NCBI GenBank assembly: GCA_029379385.1
Contig: CM055605.1
Span: forward strand, 11,009,001 to 11,073,000
From: Quillaja saponaria
Taxonomy: Eukaryota > Streptophyta > Magnoliopsida > Fabales > Quillajaceae
DNA length: 64,000 nucleotides
Reading direction: 5' to 3'
Shown here: positions 34,773-45,638 of the stretch, in pieces
Position numbering within the stretch: the first letter of the stretch is position 1
How the letters are laid out: each line of letters starts with the position of its first letter
Translations under genes and position numbers: made by a program
The notes under the pieces: generated by a model
Seen by the model: the letters and a program-made list of their open reading frames with translations, nothing else
Databases searched by the model: none
What the model was told of the DNA's origin: nothing

Positions 34773-37700
34773 TCAGCATCGAAACACATCCAACAAATCC
34801 CTGGATTCATCCAGAGGCAGGTCTGGAACTTCCAGTTGATCGACTCCGGGATCCAATAATGAGGAGCCGTGATCAACAACAGGATTCATAACTCCCACTA
34901 ATGAGGCTTCCATACAAGGATTCTGAGTGCACTGAAATTGATCTGAAACTATTTGATGTCGTTCCTGCTGTTGTTGGATTGGGTCCAATTTGAGGAATCT
35001 CCTTATTTCTTCAGTATAGTTACTAATGTCAAAGTTTGTCTTGGCTTTTGGTCCACTTAATATTATAAGTGCCCTATCATACGCTCTTGCTGCCTCCTCT
35101 GCAGTACCTGTCAATTACAACAATAAAAAAATGAATAGATGAGCAATTAAAAAAATGGGTAATGAACTAATTTATTGACTTAATTAGAAAAACGATAACC
35201 TTATGATAATAACTTTACTATGGCTAAGATTAGATGTCACATCCCTATGAGTCAATAATTTCTGACCACATTGCAAATTACATGTGCTATCTACATCATG
35301 TTCTTGCTCTTAAATCCCCCAAAATCATTTAAATAGCTGACAACTAAAATATTGAAGAGACAATTATCACAAAGAAAGTATAAAACAGAAAGTCAAGGAT
35401 CAGATGTATTGGAAAATTATTATATGAAACTTTATATTCAAAATTACAATTAAAGGGGACACCATAAGGTATCTTGCTTTTATAGTAGTATATGCACGTG
35501 CGCGCGTGTGTGTGAGTGAGTGAGTACATGTCAGTGTCCCCAAAATACAAATTCACCCAATTCATATAATTTTTTATGAACCAATTAAGGGAAATATATA
35601 TAAACAACTGCAGAGGACAGAACAAAGAATATTTGGACATCCTATTGATCCATTGGCTAATTCCAATTTCTCAGTAGGCAGCAAAAATTGGCGAGATTCA
35701 TTAAGTTTGTAAAATATGTGCATTTTTTGGATTTATAATGCCTAGTTATACATATCTATACCAATTTCCCTTTCACCCCAAAGAATGAATTTAAACAACT
35801 GTGGGGAAATTTGTACACTAGAACTTGCATATCAGTGGTGGGGACACAAACAAATTGACAGTTAGTACTTAGTAGTCTGCCCACTTTGTAATTCTCTTAC
35901 TTCCGCAATTACACATGCAAATTCACTGTCTTGACAATGCCTTCTTAGTCCTTGCAAGACTTGTATTTTCGAATGCACTCCACTTTATATTTCAATTTTT
36001 CTTTTTCAATTTCACAATTTTTTTTTTGTTTTGAATTAATAATATTCATGTTTCTAAAACAAAAATAGAAGACGTCAAATATGTTGTTATTTTATAAAAG
36101 CAATATGTATCAGTAGTGCCAAAGGCACATTCAGGAGAATTTATCTACTTCGACCCATTGACTCAAGGGGCCGTTATCCTCTAAGGCAAAAAGAGAAGGA
36201 AAATGGGAAGAAAATGATTGATTACTGTGGACTTTAGAGAGAAAGAGAGAAACTTAAGAACTCAACTAAGCTTTAAATCCAAACTAGTTGAGGTCGGCTA
36301 TAGAGAAACTTAAAGAGTTGTGAGAAAATTGAGTGAGTATATCTATCACACTGGTGCCATATTTATATTATAGGATTGTGTGCTATACAAGTTAAGATAC
36401 TGGAAGTCAACTATGATACAACCTAATCAAGGCTAAGACTAAGAGAGCTAGAAATAAGGAAACTGATTACTGAGGCTATTTACTACTCCCTAACAATTAC
36501 TTACCATAAATTCCCAAGTACATGTACATGTCTCCATTGGCTCTTCCACCAAACCGCGCCTCCCACCGATTATGATGCCTATCAAAATCCAACAAGAAGA
36601 TTCATTCAATTATGCAAACACACATTGTGATAATTAATGATTATTTTCTTTAATTTTCTGATTCGACTCACCTAAACACCCCTCGAAAACCTGAAGCTCC
36701 TCTAGAAAACCCATCGGTCTGTCGTCGTAGTAATGCCAAGTAGTCATCTCTGCTGAAATTCTCCATGTCCTTAAGTTCCTCTGTATATGAATCAACCTGT
36801 ATAATCCATTGAATTTAATTATAATAATAAAAAAGAAATCAGTAAAAATAATTATAACCTCAAAAAACTTCTTAGGTTATAAGATTTGTAAAATAATTAC
36901 GTACCGGGAAATTCAAGGTTGTACCCAGCCCCCAATACTTAAGGGCACCAAGATCATAGGTACGAGCAGCCTCCTCCTCAGTTTTACATATCCCTATAAA
37001 ATGTCACAGAACACAAGGAAAAAAAAAGACTTAGCTCAAATTGACCACATTATGATCAATATAGCATTGAGGATGAACTGAATTCAGGTACCAATCTGCT
37101 AAACTAACATTTGTGGTACAAACATATATTAATTGAAGAAAAATATAAAAATTTACAATTTATGATTAAAAGAAATGGGATTTGGTATGCATGAGATAAA
37201 GTGAACTTACCCAAAAATACTAAGCAGCGCCAAAAATGTACATGGACAGTTGGAAGGACAAAATTATTAGTAAATAACAGTCAGAAAACATAATTAAGTT
37301 AGATATCTATATCAAATAAAATAATAAAACATATCGATCTCCTTGATTTTCTCTTACACTATTATATTGAATTGAAATTTTTTGATTAAACAAAACAACC
37401 CAAAAAATACCTTGTATTCCTTTCTTATTTTTAGTACTGTTCCAAGAACTCTTATCCCAGAGGCGAGCTTCATACTTACCTGTATGCTTATGCCTGTTTT
37501 TCACATATATTAGCAAATGCAATTGTAAACACATTAAGAAAAAAATAATAAAAAAAAAGAGAGAGAAATTTAATTCAGAGAGAGAGACTTGGTGACTCCT
37601 TTATAAATTGAAGTTCTTCCCTTGCCAGAGCTTGAGCTATTGTTATTATTCTGCTTACATATCTTCGTTGCTGGTTTTAGATGTTTCTTTGAAGGTTTAG

Positions 37701-37785
37701 GCTTCGATTTCAGTGATTGATCAGAAATACCAAGCCCAACACAGGAAGATAATGAAGAACAAGAAGGAGAAGGAGGCCTCTTCAT
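34773..37785 (-). CDS. WRINKLED1-like AP2 transcription factor, copy A, C-terminally truncated
   Basis: Nuclear DNA-binding protein of the AP2 subfamily with two AP2 domains. The start [14 protein letters not shown] resembles the WRI1 N-terminus; WRI1-type factors switch on glycolysis and fatty-acid synthesis genes. Exons on the minus strand: 37785-37589, 37493-37411, 37219-37211 (9-nt micro-exon), 36993-36905, 36796-36672, 36578-36505 and 35107-34773, giving 303 aa. All introns are GT-AG and the phases join. AP2-1 (about residues 58-126) has [14 protein letters not shown] and [16 protein letters not shown]2-2 (about 161-225) has [18 protein letters not shown] and [21 protein letters not shown] 2-nt deletion near 34780 relative to copy B gives the ending DVFRC-stop; the lost tail remains readable in another frame down to 34478. 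Both AP2 domains are far from canonical, so the WRI1 role is inferred. Confidence 0.88.
36227..36494. mobile_element. Insertion in intron 6 of copy A, probable solo copia-type LTR
   Basis: Absent from copy B, where GATTACT is followed directly by TACCATAAA. ATTACT stands on both sides in copy A. The inserted DNA ends in CTCCCTAACA and has the TATTTATATTATAGG and CTAGAAATAAGGAAACTG features of short copia LTRs. It carries its own small LINE insertion at 36258-36302. Confidence 0.65.
36258..36302 (-). mobile_element. 45-bp RTE LINE 3' stub
   Basis: The reverse complement contains CCGACCTCAACTAGTTTG and TTAGTTGAGTT, matching the 3' end of the LINE at 20240-22433. GAGAAACTTAA flanks it on both sides (36247-36257, 36303-36313), an 11-bp target duplication. 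Confidence 0.85.
37211..37219 (-). other. 9-nt micro-exon of copy A (Val-Phe-Leu)
   Basis: The minus strand reads ctgcttAG|TATTTTTGG|GTAAGT. With the flanking G bases the codons are GTA TTT TTG, then GGG. It fills the gap between KKGIQ and GICKTEEE exactly and corresponds to the VYL micro-exon of WRI1. Confidence 0.88.
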
Positions 37786-38026
37786 CTGGGTTCACTCTGT
37801 CACTCCCCACTAACCCACTGTATTTTCTCAGAGAAAGGCTAAGACAAAATGGTATTTTGAAAGGAACTGATTGGTTTCTATCTCTCTCTCTCTCTCTATC
37901 TATCTTTCATTGTTTTCCCTTTTTAGGTAGATTCTATAAATTTACGGTTACCTAATATTGTTTACCAAAACACCGAGAAACAGAGGAAGAACAACAAGGT
38001 ATTGGGTTTTTTTTTTTTTTTAATTT

Positions 38027-38033
38027 TTTTTAT
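38027..38033 (-). promoter_or_regulatory. Probable TATA box of copy A
   Basis: The minus strand has TATAAAA about 245 nt before the start codon, at the same relative place as in copy B. In copy A long T-runs lie between this box and the transcribed region. Confidence 0.55.
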
Positions 38034-38184
38034 AGGAATCAAAATAAATGAAAAATAATTAAGTTTAAGGGTTGCAAGTAAGGGAAGGTTTAACCTTGGG
38101 TTAAAATTGTAACTGGGTTTATTAACCATGAGTTACTGCACTGCCTAACACTTGGCAAGATGGTTCAGCCATGCTACCAATGGG

Positions 38185-38330
38185 TTTGGTAACTCTATGC
38201 TGGCCTTCATCCAATTCACGTGTTAGTTTGGCAACTCTATGCTGGCCTTCATCCATTTCACGTGTTAGTCTAAACTGATTTCACACATTAGTGTAAACCG
38301 ATTTCACATGTTAGCCTAAATGTTAATTTG
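38185..38330. promoter_or_regulatory. CACGTG-containing repeats upstream of copy A
   Basis: A 42-bp unit is tandemly duplicated (38185-38226 and 38227-38268), each copy ending in TTCACGTGTTAG with a G-box CACGTG at 38217 and 38259. Two decayed relatives, TTCACACATTAG and TTCACATGTTAG, follow. G-box/ABRE motifs are bound by bZIP and bHLH factors. Confidence 0.55.
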
Positions 38331-39017
38331 GAAATATTCGATTTCTTAATGTTAGAGTCTCATTAAAACTTTCCATTCATGGGTCAAGATTAAATATTCT
38401 AAAAATGTTATTATGTTAGATTAGATTATAAAGTCCTGAGGAATCGTAGATATACATACTTGATTAAATTTCTTCCACAGATTCTAGAAATAATTATTTC
38501 ACATTCCTGTCTGAGATGTACACACCTAAGGCAAACCCATCTAATGCATCTTCTAGAAATAATTATAATTTGTTACTCAATCTTGAAACATAATAGTGAT
38601 ATCTGAAAAGAAAATACCCAAATAGGCACCTCACACATCTTCTAGAAATAACTGTTCTTCTTCTTGTTATTGATTTATTATTTTTCACAGAGAAATGTTC
38701 AAGGTATTTTAGCAAAAAGGCTTGCAAAGTAAAATAGCTCTAAGATTATCTATTAATATAATACCACCTCCAAGTAGGATGCTTTTCTTGCACTTCAGTA
38801 ATTTTATGTTTGTACAGGTTTCAACTAAACTAACTGGATATTTACTTGTTATTATAAAGCATGGTCTGCCTTAACTGTTAAGAAATTTGTGTACTGCTAG
38901 ATTAGAGATGACAATGTTAAACACATAACTATGTGATTACACATTGAGGGAGCATGATCACAAGTCTCAACTCAAATGTTAGTGTAATGAGTTAAAGATA
39001 GAGCCTAAAGCTCTAAT

Positions 39018-39250
39018 TAAGACTGGGTTTGATAATGTTTTTTAAGAGGGTTTTGTGCCTTTTTAAAAGTCCCAGCGTGCAAAGTTTGTTTAATTTTTTT
39101 GAGACGGTATTTTTTTCTATTGCTTTTTAAAGTCAATGATGTTTTTATAACATCACAGAGAATGTTTTTAAAAGTTGGTTTTGGCTTTTTGATAACTGCT
39201 TTTACAGCAGCTAAAAGTCACAACGATTATTTAAATGTCAGCCTAAGCTA
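39018..39250. mobile_element. Probable MITE in the upstream region of copy A
   Basis: Present in block A and missing at the matching place in block B (near 63070), where GGCTCTAACTAAG is followed directly by TTTAGATTCAAAAGC. The insert starts GGGTTTGATAATG and ends in CAGCAGCTAAAAGTC-type sequence. The terminal repeats are weak. Confidence 0.5.
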
Positions 39251-39840
39251 TAGATTCAAAAGCTCAAAAAAGAAAGATAGAGGCAGTTTTTAACGAAGTG
39301 TAGGAAATCAGTTCAATAAATGTTCAACTCATATATATTCGACAAGTATATTAACAAACTAAATTAAGCTATAACTTTGCATTTGTTTTCTTAATGGATT
39401 GCATTTTGATCTAACAAATTTTAAAACCCCTTAGATTGCTAACAATTAATAAGGTAATTTAAATATTAGTTTAAATTTCTAATCATATATATAGATTATA
39501 TATCAAAATTAAAATGTAATATGCATACTTGAGATTAAAAAAAATTTTAAAAAAGTTTTCATTTCTATTCATACATAATGTCTACAAAAATGAATTCTTT
39601 AAAAATGTAATAAGGCCCCTAAAATATGAATATAATGAAAAAAATAGTTTTCTTTTCCTTGACTATGCATACAATATAGTTTTACTTAGCTTTTTAATAT
39701 TATCAAAGATTTCTCTATTTTTTAGCAAGAACAACCCTTGATTTTTATTTTTTTCAATCTAAGAGAAAAGAGTTGCTAGAGATGAAAATTAAAATAAAAT
39801 AAAGTAAGAAAGTCACAACATTTACAAACTCATAAACTGC

Positions 39841-41159
39841 AAGAGATGAAAACTGAATCAGAGTCCCTGATCAATCTCAATTGCAAGCCTATAACTAATA
39901 AACTGCTAATCTCTTTTTGGTCCTTGAACAAGAAGTTGATGTTGCAGGCAGACTTTAATTGAATGAATAAATATATTTTTATTAAAAATGATTAAATGTT
40001 TTCCTATCCTGTAAGCTTACCTTTTAATAAGCTAAAACAGTTAAAATTCTGAAAACATAACCCAACATTCTATCTTACCTAGCAATAATTGCAAAAAACA
40101 TAAGCATTGTAACAATCCTTGCAAGGGCTGCATGTCATAGTTCCCACAAAGTTCGAGCTTCATAGCTTACTTAATTAAGTCAGCTAACAGCCCGCTTATA
40201 GAATTGTAAGAGAAACGTTACATATACAGGCAGACACCCCATAAATTGTCATAAATATGTGTTTGTAAGCACAACCCACCAGAAATTCATAGATAAAGGA
40301 AGACAACTATGCAAATGTAAAATCACATGAAAAACATCTAAATTTTAAAATGATCTCCCTAATCTCTTACTCAATAAATGAAAACACACATTCAGCATGA
40401 ATTAAAGTAGGATTTATATAGAATTTTGATGCGGGAACAAAAGGTGGCTATTAATCTCTAACCAATATTCTAGAGGTTCTCCAATACCAAATTCATATCA
40501 TTGTGATAGAAGATCAATAAATTCATACAGCATAACTTTCCATTTAACACAATCAGTTCAATGATTTTAACTTCAAAGGAAAGAAATAAGATAATAAAAG
40601 GAGAATAGGAGTGACAATGGAAAAAGGAAAATTTCAGGGAGATGAAATACCTTATTTATTGAGGGATGAACATCTCTATTGCCAGCAACACATAATCAGA
40701 AATTACCTTCATGTGATAACTTTCCTCCTATCATATCTGTAGTCCCCAACAGATCAGAGCATAATGTTCAGTTATAAAATTACACATCTATATGGAATAT
40801 TATTAACTAAGTTTTAATTAAAATTAGAAGTGCTAACTGCTAAGGATATGACATTTCTCGCATACATGCGAGCATGAAAATTAAAATAAGAATACGTGAA
40901 TAAAATACCAAATTTGTTATTTTGAAAGACTCTTTGAGATGTCAAGGACCAACAACTCAGCATAATTAATACAAAAAAAACTGAAACTAACTGTAAATTA
41001 AACAAACTGAACTCTCATTAAAATGAAAAGGGACTTGGAGTCTTGGACATGAACTTTTGGAATAGGGGTTTCACTATGTATCCTAACCGAGTGACATTAT
41101 TAGTAATGTAGACAACTTTTTTTTTTATTCACTAGGGGATCAAACAAGAGGCTTTGGGC
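39841..41159. other. AT-rich spacer, no gene recognised
   Basis: Only short frames, none with a recognisable domain. This stretch begins where similarity between the two duplicated blocks stops. Confidence 0.5.
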
Positions 41160-41245
41160 CTAGACAGTACGGATGCCCGTACTTCGGTTCGGTACTGGAG
41201 GTTCGTCAATTTTTAAAAACTCACAGGTACGAGTACAGCAGATAC
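41160..41245. repeat. Dispersed GTACCCGTA-rich repeat, copy 2
   Basis: Contains GTACGGATGCCCGTACTTC and CAGGTACGAGTAC, related to 3190-3420, 44440-44545 and 59862-59952. Confidence 0.4.
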
Positions 41246-41276
41246 GTTGAATTAAATAATTAAAAATATCTATATG

Positions 41277-42161
41277 AGAGGAATCCCAACATACACCTAT
41301 GTAGGTGTTAGTTATCAATGTCAACCCTTTTAAGTGGACAAAAAACCACAACGCACATGTTAAAACTAATTAATCCTAAAAGATATTTCAATAATTTCAA
41401 TATTAACAACACATTTAATGCTGGATAAATGTCTCTCTCTTCATTATTATCCTTTCTTTTTCTTCAAATCACATAAGACACACCATCATCTCTCTCCTTC
41501 CTCTCTCTTTCAAAATGCATTGTAAATGTGCTCTTTAAAAAGCTCAACTATGAATTAAGCTTAGATTAAATTATCAATACAAATTCATTAGTTCTATGGT
41601 GTCCATCATTTGTCTGTTTCTCATATATAATTCATGTTTTTTCCTGGTTAAAAATTTATAGTCTGGAGTCTAAAATCGTGAATTTGAAGGAAGTACTTAA
41701 ATCTAATTGCCATGGATGAAATGGATTTGTTTTCCTTCATTGAATTCCCTGAAGACGTCGTAATCTCTCATTAGTTATACTATATATATGAGATTGCAGC
41801 CTTTGTGTGCACACCAAATTGAATATGTAATTATCTTAAGAATGGAAACACATACAAAAACAGAAGCAAGCAAAAATAATTTTTTTATCATCTCCAATCT
41901 TTAAGGCCGTCTGCACCTGTACACTCTAGTTTGAGTGAGAAGGAGGAAGGAGAGAGAAGGTGGTGGGTCTTATGTGATTTGAAGAAAGAGAAATGATAAG
42001 AATGGAGACATTTATCCCGCATTAAATGTTTTGTTACTATTGAATTACTAAAATATTCATTTAGGATTAATTAGTTTTAACATGTATATTATGAGTTTTT
42101 TTGTCCACTTAAAAGAGTAGACATTGATATATTACACCTACATGGGGTGTATGATAGCCCC
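41277..42161. mobile_element. Long-inverted-repeat MITE 1
   Basis: The first ~250 bp (41277-41530) are the inverted complement of the last ~230 bp (41935-42161). Shared words include CTTTTAAGTGGACAAAAAA next to its own inverse TTTTTTGTCCACTTAAAAG. Possible flanking duplication TCTATATGA / CTATATATATG. Mutator-like is inferred from TIR length; no transposase is present. Confidence 0.7.
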
Positions 42162-42183
42162 TATATATATGTGTGTGTGTGTG

Positions 42184-43995
42184 TTGAATCCTAACCAAGG
42201 TTGTCAAGATCGCACTTTGGATCATCGGATTGTACAATCTTACGATCCGACTTCACCCCACCATTTCGAAACGTGTTGAAGATTGCTGCTTTAGTAACTC
42301 GGAAGAAAGATCATTGGCTCACTGCAGAAATCGTAAGATCGCAAATTATTTCCGAGTCCACCGATTTAAGAAAAGGTAAATGGGTCGAAATTTTAAGTGA
42401 GATTCTGAAATCTAAACCACCCATCTCTTCCTATCTTGTTGAAAGTGAACCTTCAAGACTCAAGAATGCAAAACACCACCCTTTCCTTGCTCGCTACTCT
42501 CACTGCCAAAACCATTCTCTTTTTGCCCATCAACACAGCTACCTGTAAACCGTCAAAGTCTTCGGATCTAGGTTGCACCTTCAAAGTCTGCATTGGCCGA
42601 GGTTCATCTTCAACACCAACCGAAGAGTTCCAAAGCAAACCTACATCCATTTGGCTTCGAAATTTGCATCTAGCAGGAGAGGAAAACCTTCGAAACGTAG
42701 CACTTTCAAGTCCAGAAGAGAAGAGACATGACCAAAATAAACTTTTATTTTATTTTTTTGATTTTCTAATTTCTCAATTACTTATTACTTAATACTTAAA
42801 ATGTAATTAACTTGCTTGGGTTTGTATATACGTGGAGTTTGGGTTTAGATATAATTGGAGTTTTTTTTTTTTTTTTTTAATCTCTAGAAAACAGTTTCCA
42901 TTCTAATTTTTTTTTTCTTTCTTTTGTTTAGTTTCTAATAATTAGAATGACTTTCATATATTTCTAATAATTTGAATTAGATAGTTTTGGTTTATGAACT
43001 TATGTTTGAATTAGATGTTTGTGAATTTATGTTATGAACTTAGTCTTTGAATTGAATGTTTGCATTATACTCTTTTATTAAGTGGTTCTTTTGTAATATT
43101 GATGAATTAATGAAATTTTTATTTTTAAAAAATATATATTTAAAGTTTTTTAACAAATTATACTTGTTCATAATAAACAAGGTACATAGATATCTATCTA
43201 ATAACTATTTTATAAAATTTGTAAGATCTGAGTCGATCGTGCTACCCTTCACAATCCTACTCAAAATCTCAATCTGGACAACCTTAATCCTAACATACAC
43301 CAATGTGGTTGTAAGTTAAGATTATCCACCTTTTTAAATGGACAAAAACATCATCTTTAACTTTTTTTAGAACACATAAAAATAAAGGGCACATTGGTAA
43401 TCTAAATTAAAAAGTTATGAATCCGTAGATTTGTAGTTCCAATGCATCTTCTCTCCCCTCCTTTCCCATTCTATCTCCAAACCTTTCATCATTCTATTCA
43501 TTTAATTTTAAGCTTCATGTTGCTATCTTTACTGAAAATAATTTTCTAGTTTTTAGTTTAATCCAAAAATGTCTAACCTACCCATATTGTTTTGGCATTT
43601 CCATTTGGCTACCATGCCAGTTCAAAACTGTGTAAGCAAATTAGCAAATGACACCACTATCACTCACATACAATCTTCATTCGCATACACAAGATCCAAT
43701 TATAAAGTGTGCGTGCAAACCGTGTCTTTTCTAGTAATAATCCATTGGAGAAAGTTGACCTATTCCTTACGGCTTCATTGGGCAAAGAGAGAGAGAAAAT
43801 GAAAGAGATTTGCCTCGGAGGAGAGAGAAGATGCATGGAAACTACAAATCCAGGATTTATAACTTTTTTAATTTAAATTACCAATGTGCCCTTCATTTTT
43901 TGTGTTAATAAAAAGTTAATGAATTTTTTTGTCCATTTAAAATAATAGGACATTGTTAACTTACAACCACATTGCTATTTGTTAGTATTCCCCTA
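42184..43995. mobile_element. Long-inverted-repeat MITE 2, interrupted
   Basis: Related to MITE 1. Arms 43295-43520 and 43800-43992 are inverted copies (ACCAATGTGGTTGTAAGTTA; TTTTAAATGGACAAAAA). The left tip AATCCTAAC at 42187-42195 is separated from the rest of its arm by a 1.09-kb insertion. The original tip would read GAATCCTAACATACACC, parallel to GGAATCCCAACATACACC in MITE 1. Confidence 0.65.
42197..43285. mobile_element. 1.09-kb DNA transposon nested in MITE 2, possible gene-fragment carrier
   Basis: Ends AAGGTTGTC and GACAACCTT are inverted repeats, and AATCCTAAC is duplicated perfectly on both sides (42187-42195, 43286-43294). A 9-bp duplication suggests a Mutator-like element. The inside includes an open frame at 42436-42792 whose middle part (from the Met at 42466) starts MQNTTLSLLATLTAKTILFL, resembling a transit or signal peptide, in sequence richer in C than its surroundings. 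This may be a captured host exon, but I do not recognise the parent gene. Confidence 0.6.
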
Positions 43996-44439
43996 TATAT
44001 ATATATATATATATAACTTGTAAGATTATTAAATTTTGACACAAACATTTTCTATTTATACAACATGAAAAATAAAATATTAGAAAAGCTTCGCTACTTT
44101 TTTTTTTTTATCTTAATTACTATTTTTGGATCTTCTTCGTAAATTTATTCATTTAAACGATGAGATGCATATATTAAATATTTTTAAAAGACTAAAATTT
44201 ATTTGCTTTTGGGCTGAGATTGGGCCTTATCTTCCAATAATTGCTGGGCTCTATGTTAGATCCCATCATAAACAGAAAGTAAAAGAAAAACAATAGAGGC
44301 AGGAAACAGTGCGCTTCCTCCTTCTTCCTCATCTTCATCTTCTTCGCGTAGAATCATATCAGGCTAACTTCAAAATTCTCAAGCCAAGACATACCAGAGC
44401 TGTGTACCCAACCAGCATAAGCCGCACCGGAGCCGCACA
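43996..44439. other. Spacer, no gene recognised
   Basis: A TA microsatellite at 43995-44015 is followed by AT-rich sequence and a CTT-rich tract at 44310-44347 that resembles a plant 5' leader, but no gene follows it. Confidence 0.4.
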
Positions 44440-44545
44440 GCATGACCATTGAGCAGTACCTAAGATAAATAAAAATAAAACCGTTGGTACACACCCAGTA
44501 CTGGCACGTCATCCATTTTGGAGTACCCATGTTTCATAACTTTGG
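44440..44545. repeat. Dispersed GTACCCGTA-rich repeat, copy 3
   Basis: Contains CAGTACTGGCACGTC and ends GAGTACCCATGTTTCATA, related to copies 1 and 4. Confidence 0.4.
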
Positions 44546-44559
44546 ACCATAGATAGCTC

Positions 44560-45270
44560 AGGGGTGTTTTCCTTTATTTTTTCGTAAATGATCCACATTC
44601 TAGTTTCCCTCTTGCTAATCCCATTTGGAAGGCTAAAGTTCCCTCAAAGGTTAAGACTTTTGTAGGGTTAGCTGTACTAAAAAGGATCACTACCAATAAC
44701 TTATTGCAGGTGTGCAGGCCTAACAAGGTTATCTCTCTGCATGTGTGTTATGTGCTATAGTTGTTTTTATTTGTGAAGATCATGATCACCATTTTCTGCA
44801 TTGTTCCACTGCTCAAAACATTTGGAACAAACTCTTTGGCATAATTGAGGAGCAGTGGGTTTGCTCCAAAGTTTGGAGACTATGCTATAAATTATCTATA
44901 AGGGTTTTTGGTATAAGAAAAAAGGGAAGATTCTTTTGGAGAAGTGCCGTGTTTGTTCTGGTTTGGTGTCTATGGCTGGACATGAATTCAAGAATTTTTT
45001 TAAAAATCAACAGTTAACTTTGCTGCTGTTTTAGGGGTAAAGTGGTGTTATTCACTTCTTTATGCGCTTATGCTTCAAGGACCCTTTTAGAAGTTTCTTT
45101 CGCTGATATTAAAAGGGATAGGAGGATCTTTTTGTAGTAGATTTTTTCTTTCTTTCTTGTATCTCTCTTTCTTAACGGAGGGATTTCTCTTTCTCCTTGT
45201 ATTTTCTACTTCCTTCTTAGTTCTTATCACTATAATTTCTTCTTTTATCAAATATATATTATTTTTTTGA
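44560..45270 (+). pseudogene. L1-type LINE 3' fragment (zf-RVT region)
   Basis: Plus-strand reading gives PIWKAKVPSKVKTFVGLAVL and RITTNNLLQVCRPNKVISLH, then after a frame change HHFLHCSTAQNIWNKLFGII, RFFWRSAVFVLVWCLWLDMN and SRIF. This is the zinc-binding C-terminal region of plant L1 reverse transcriptases (Cys residues replaced in part). The reverse transcriptase itself is missing, as in a 5'-truncated copy. Confidence 0.8.
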
Positions 45271-45638
45271 TAAGTGGTAATGTAGACATTATTTTCAAAA
45301 CAAAATTGAGAGCTATTTTTTCTTATAAAATTCAGCAATAAATCAAAAAACAAAAAACTAAGCCCTAAATCGAAAAATGAAATTTAGCAATGTAAACTAA
45401 ACCATAGCCATCGACTTAGAATTGGATAATTTCCTTGAAGCAGTAAATTCACTTAATCAGACATGGTTATCAAAACGAATTAATAAAAACAAAATTTGAT
45501 TCATAAATACATTTGTAAGCATGAGTTTGGCTCAGAGAGAAAGACACGGGGAGAGGTACCTTTGTTCCATTATCAAATGGAATAGGCCTGCAGAGTCTGG
45601 CAAAAATATCCCTTTTCTACAAATCCAATACGGAGCTA

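Larger units (their letters stand above)
33885..39840. repeat. Segmental duplication, block A
   Basis: Collinear with 57585-63680 at an offset of about 23.96 kb. It covers about 0.6 kb downstream of the AP2 gene, the whole gene with introns, and about 2 kb upstream. Similarity begins near TTATAAATTGTAATTATTTG and fades after AAAAGAGTTGCTAGAGATGA. Insertions private to this block lie at 36227-36494 and about 39018-39250. Confidence 0.88.
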
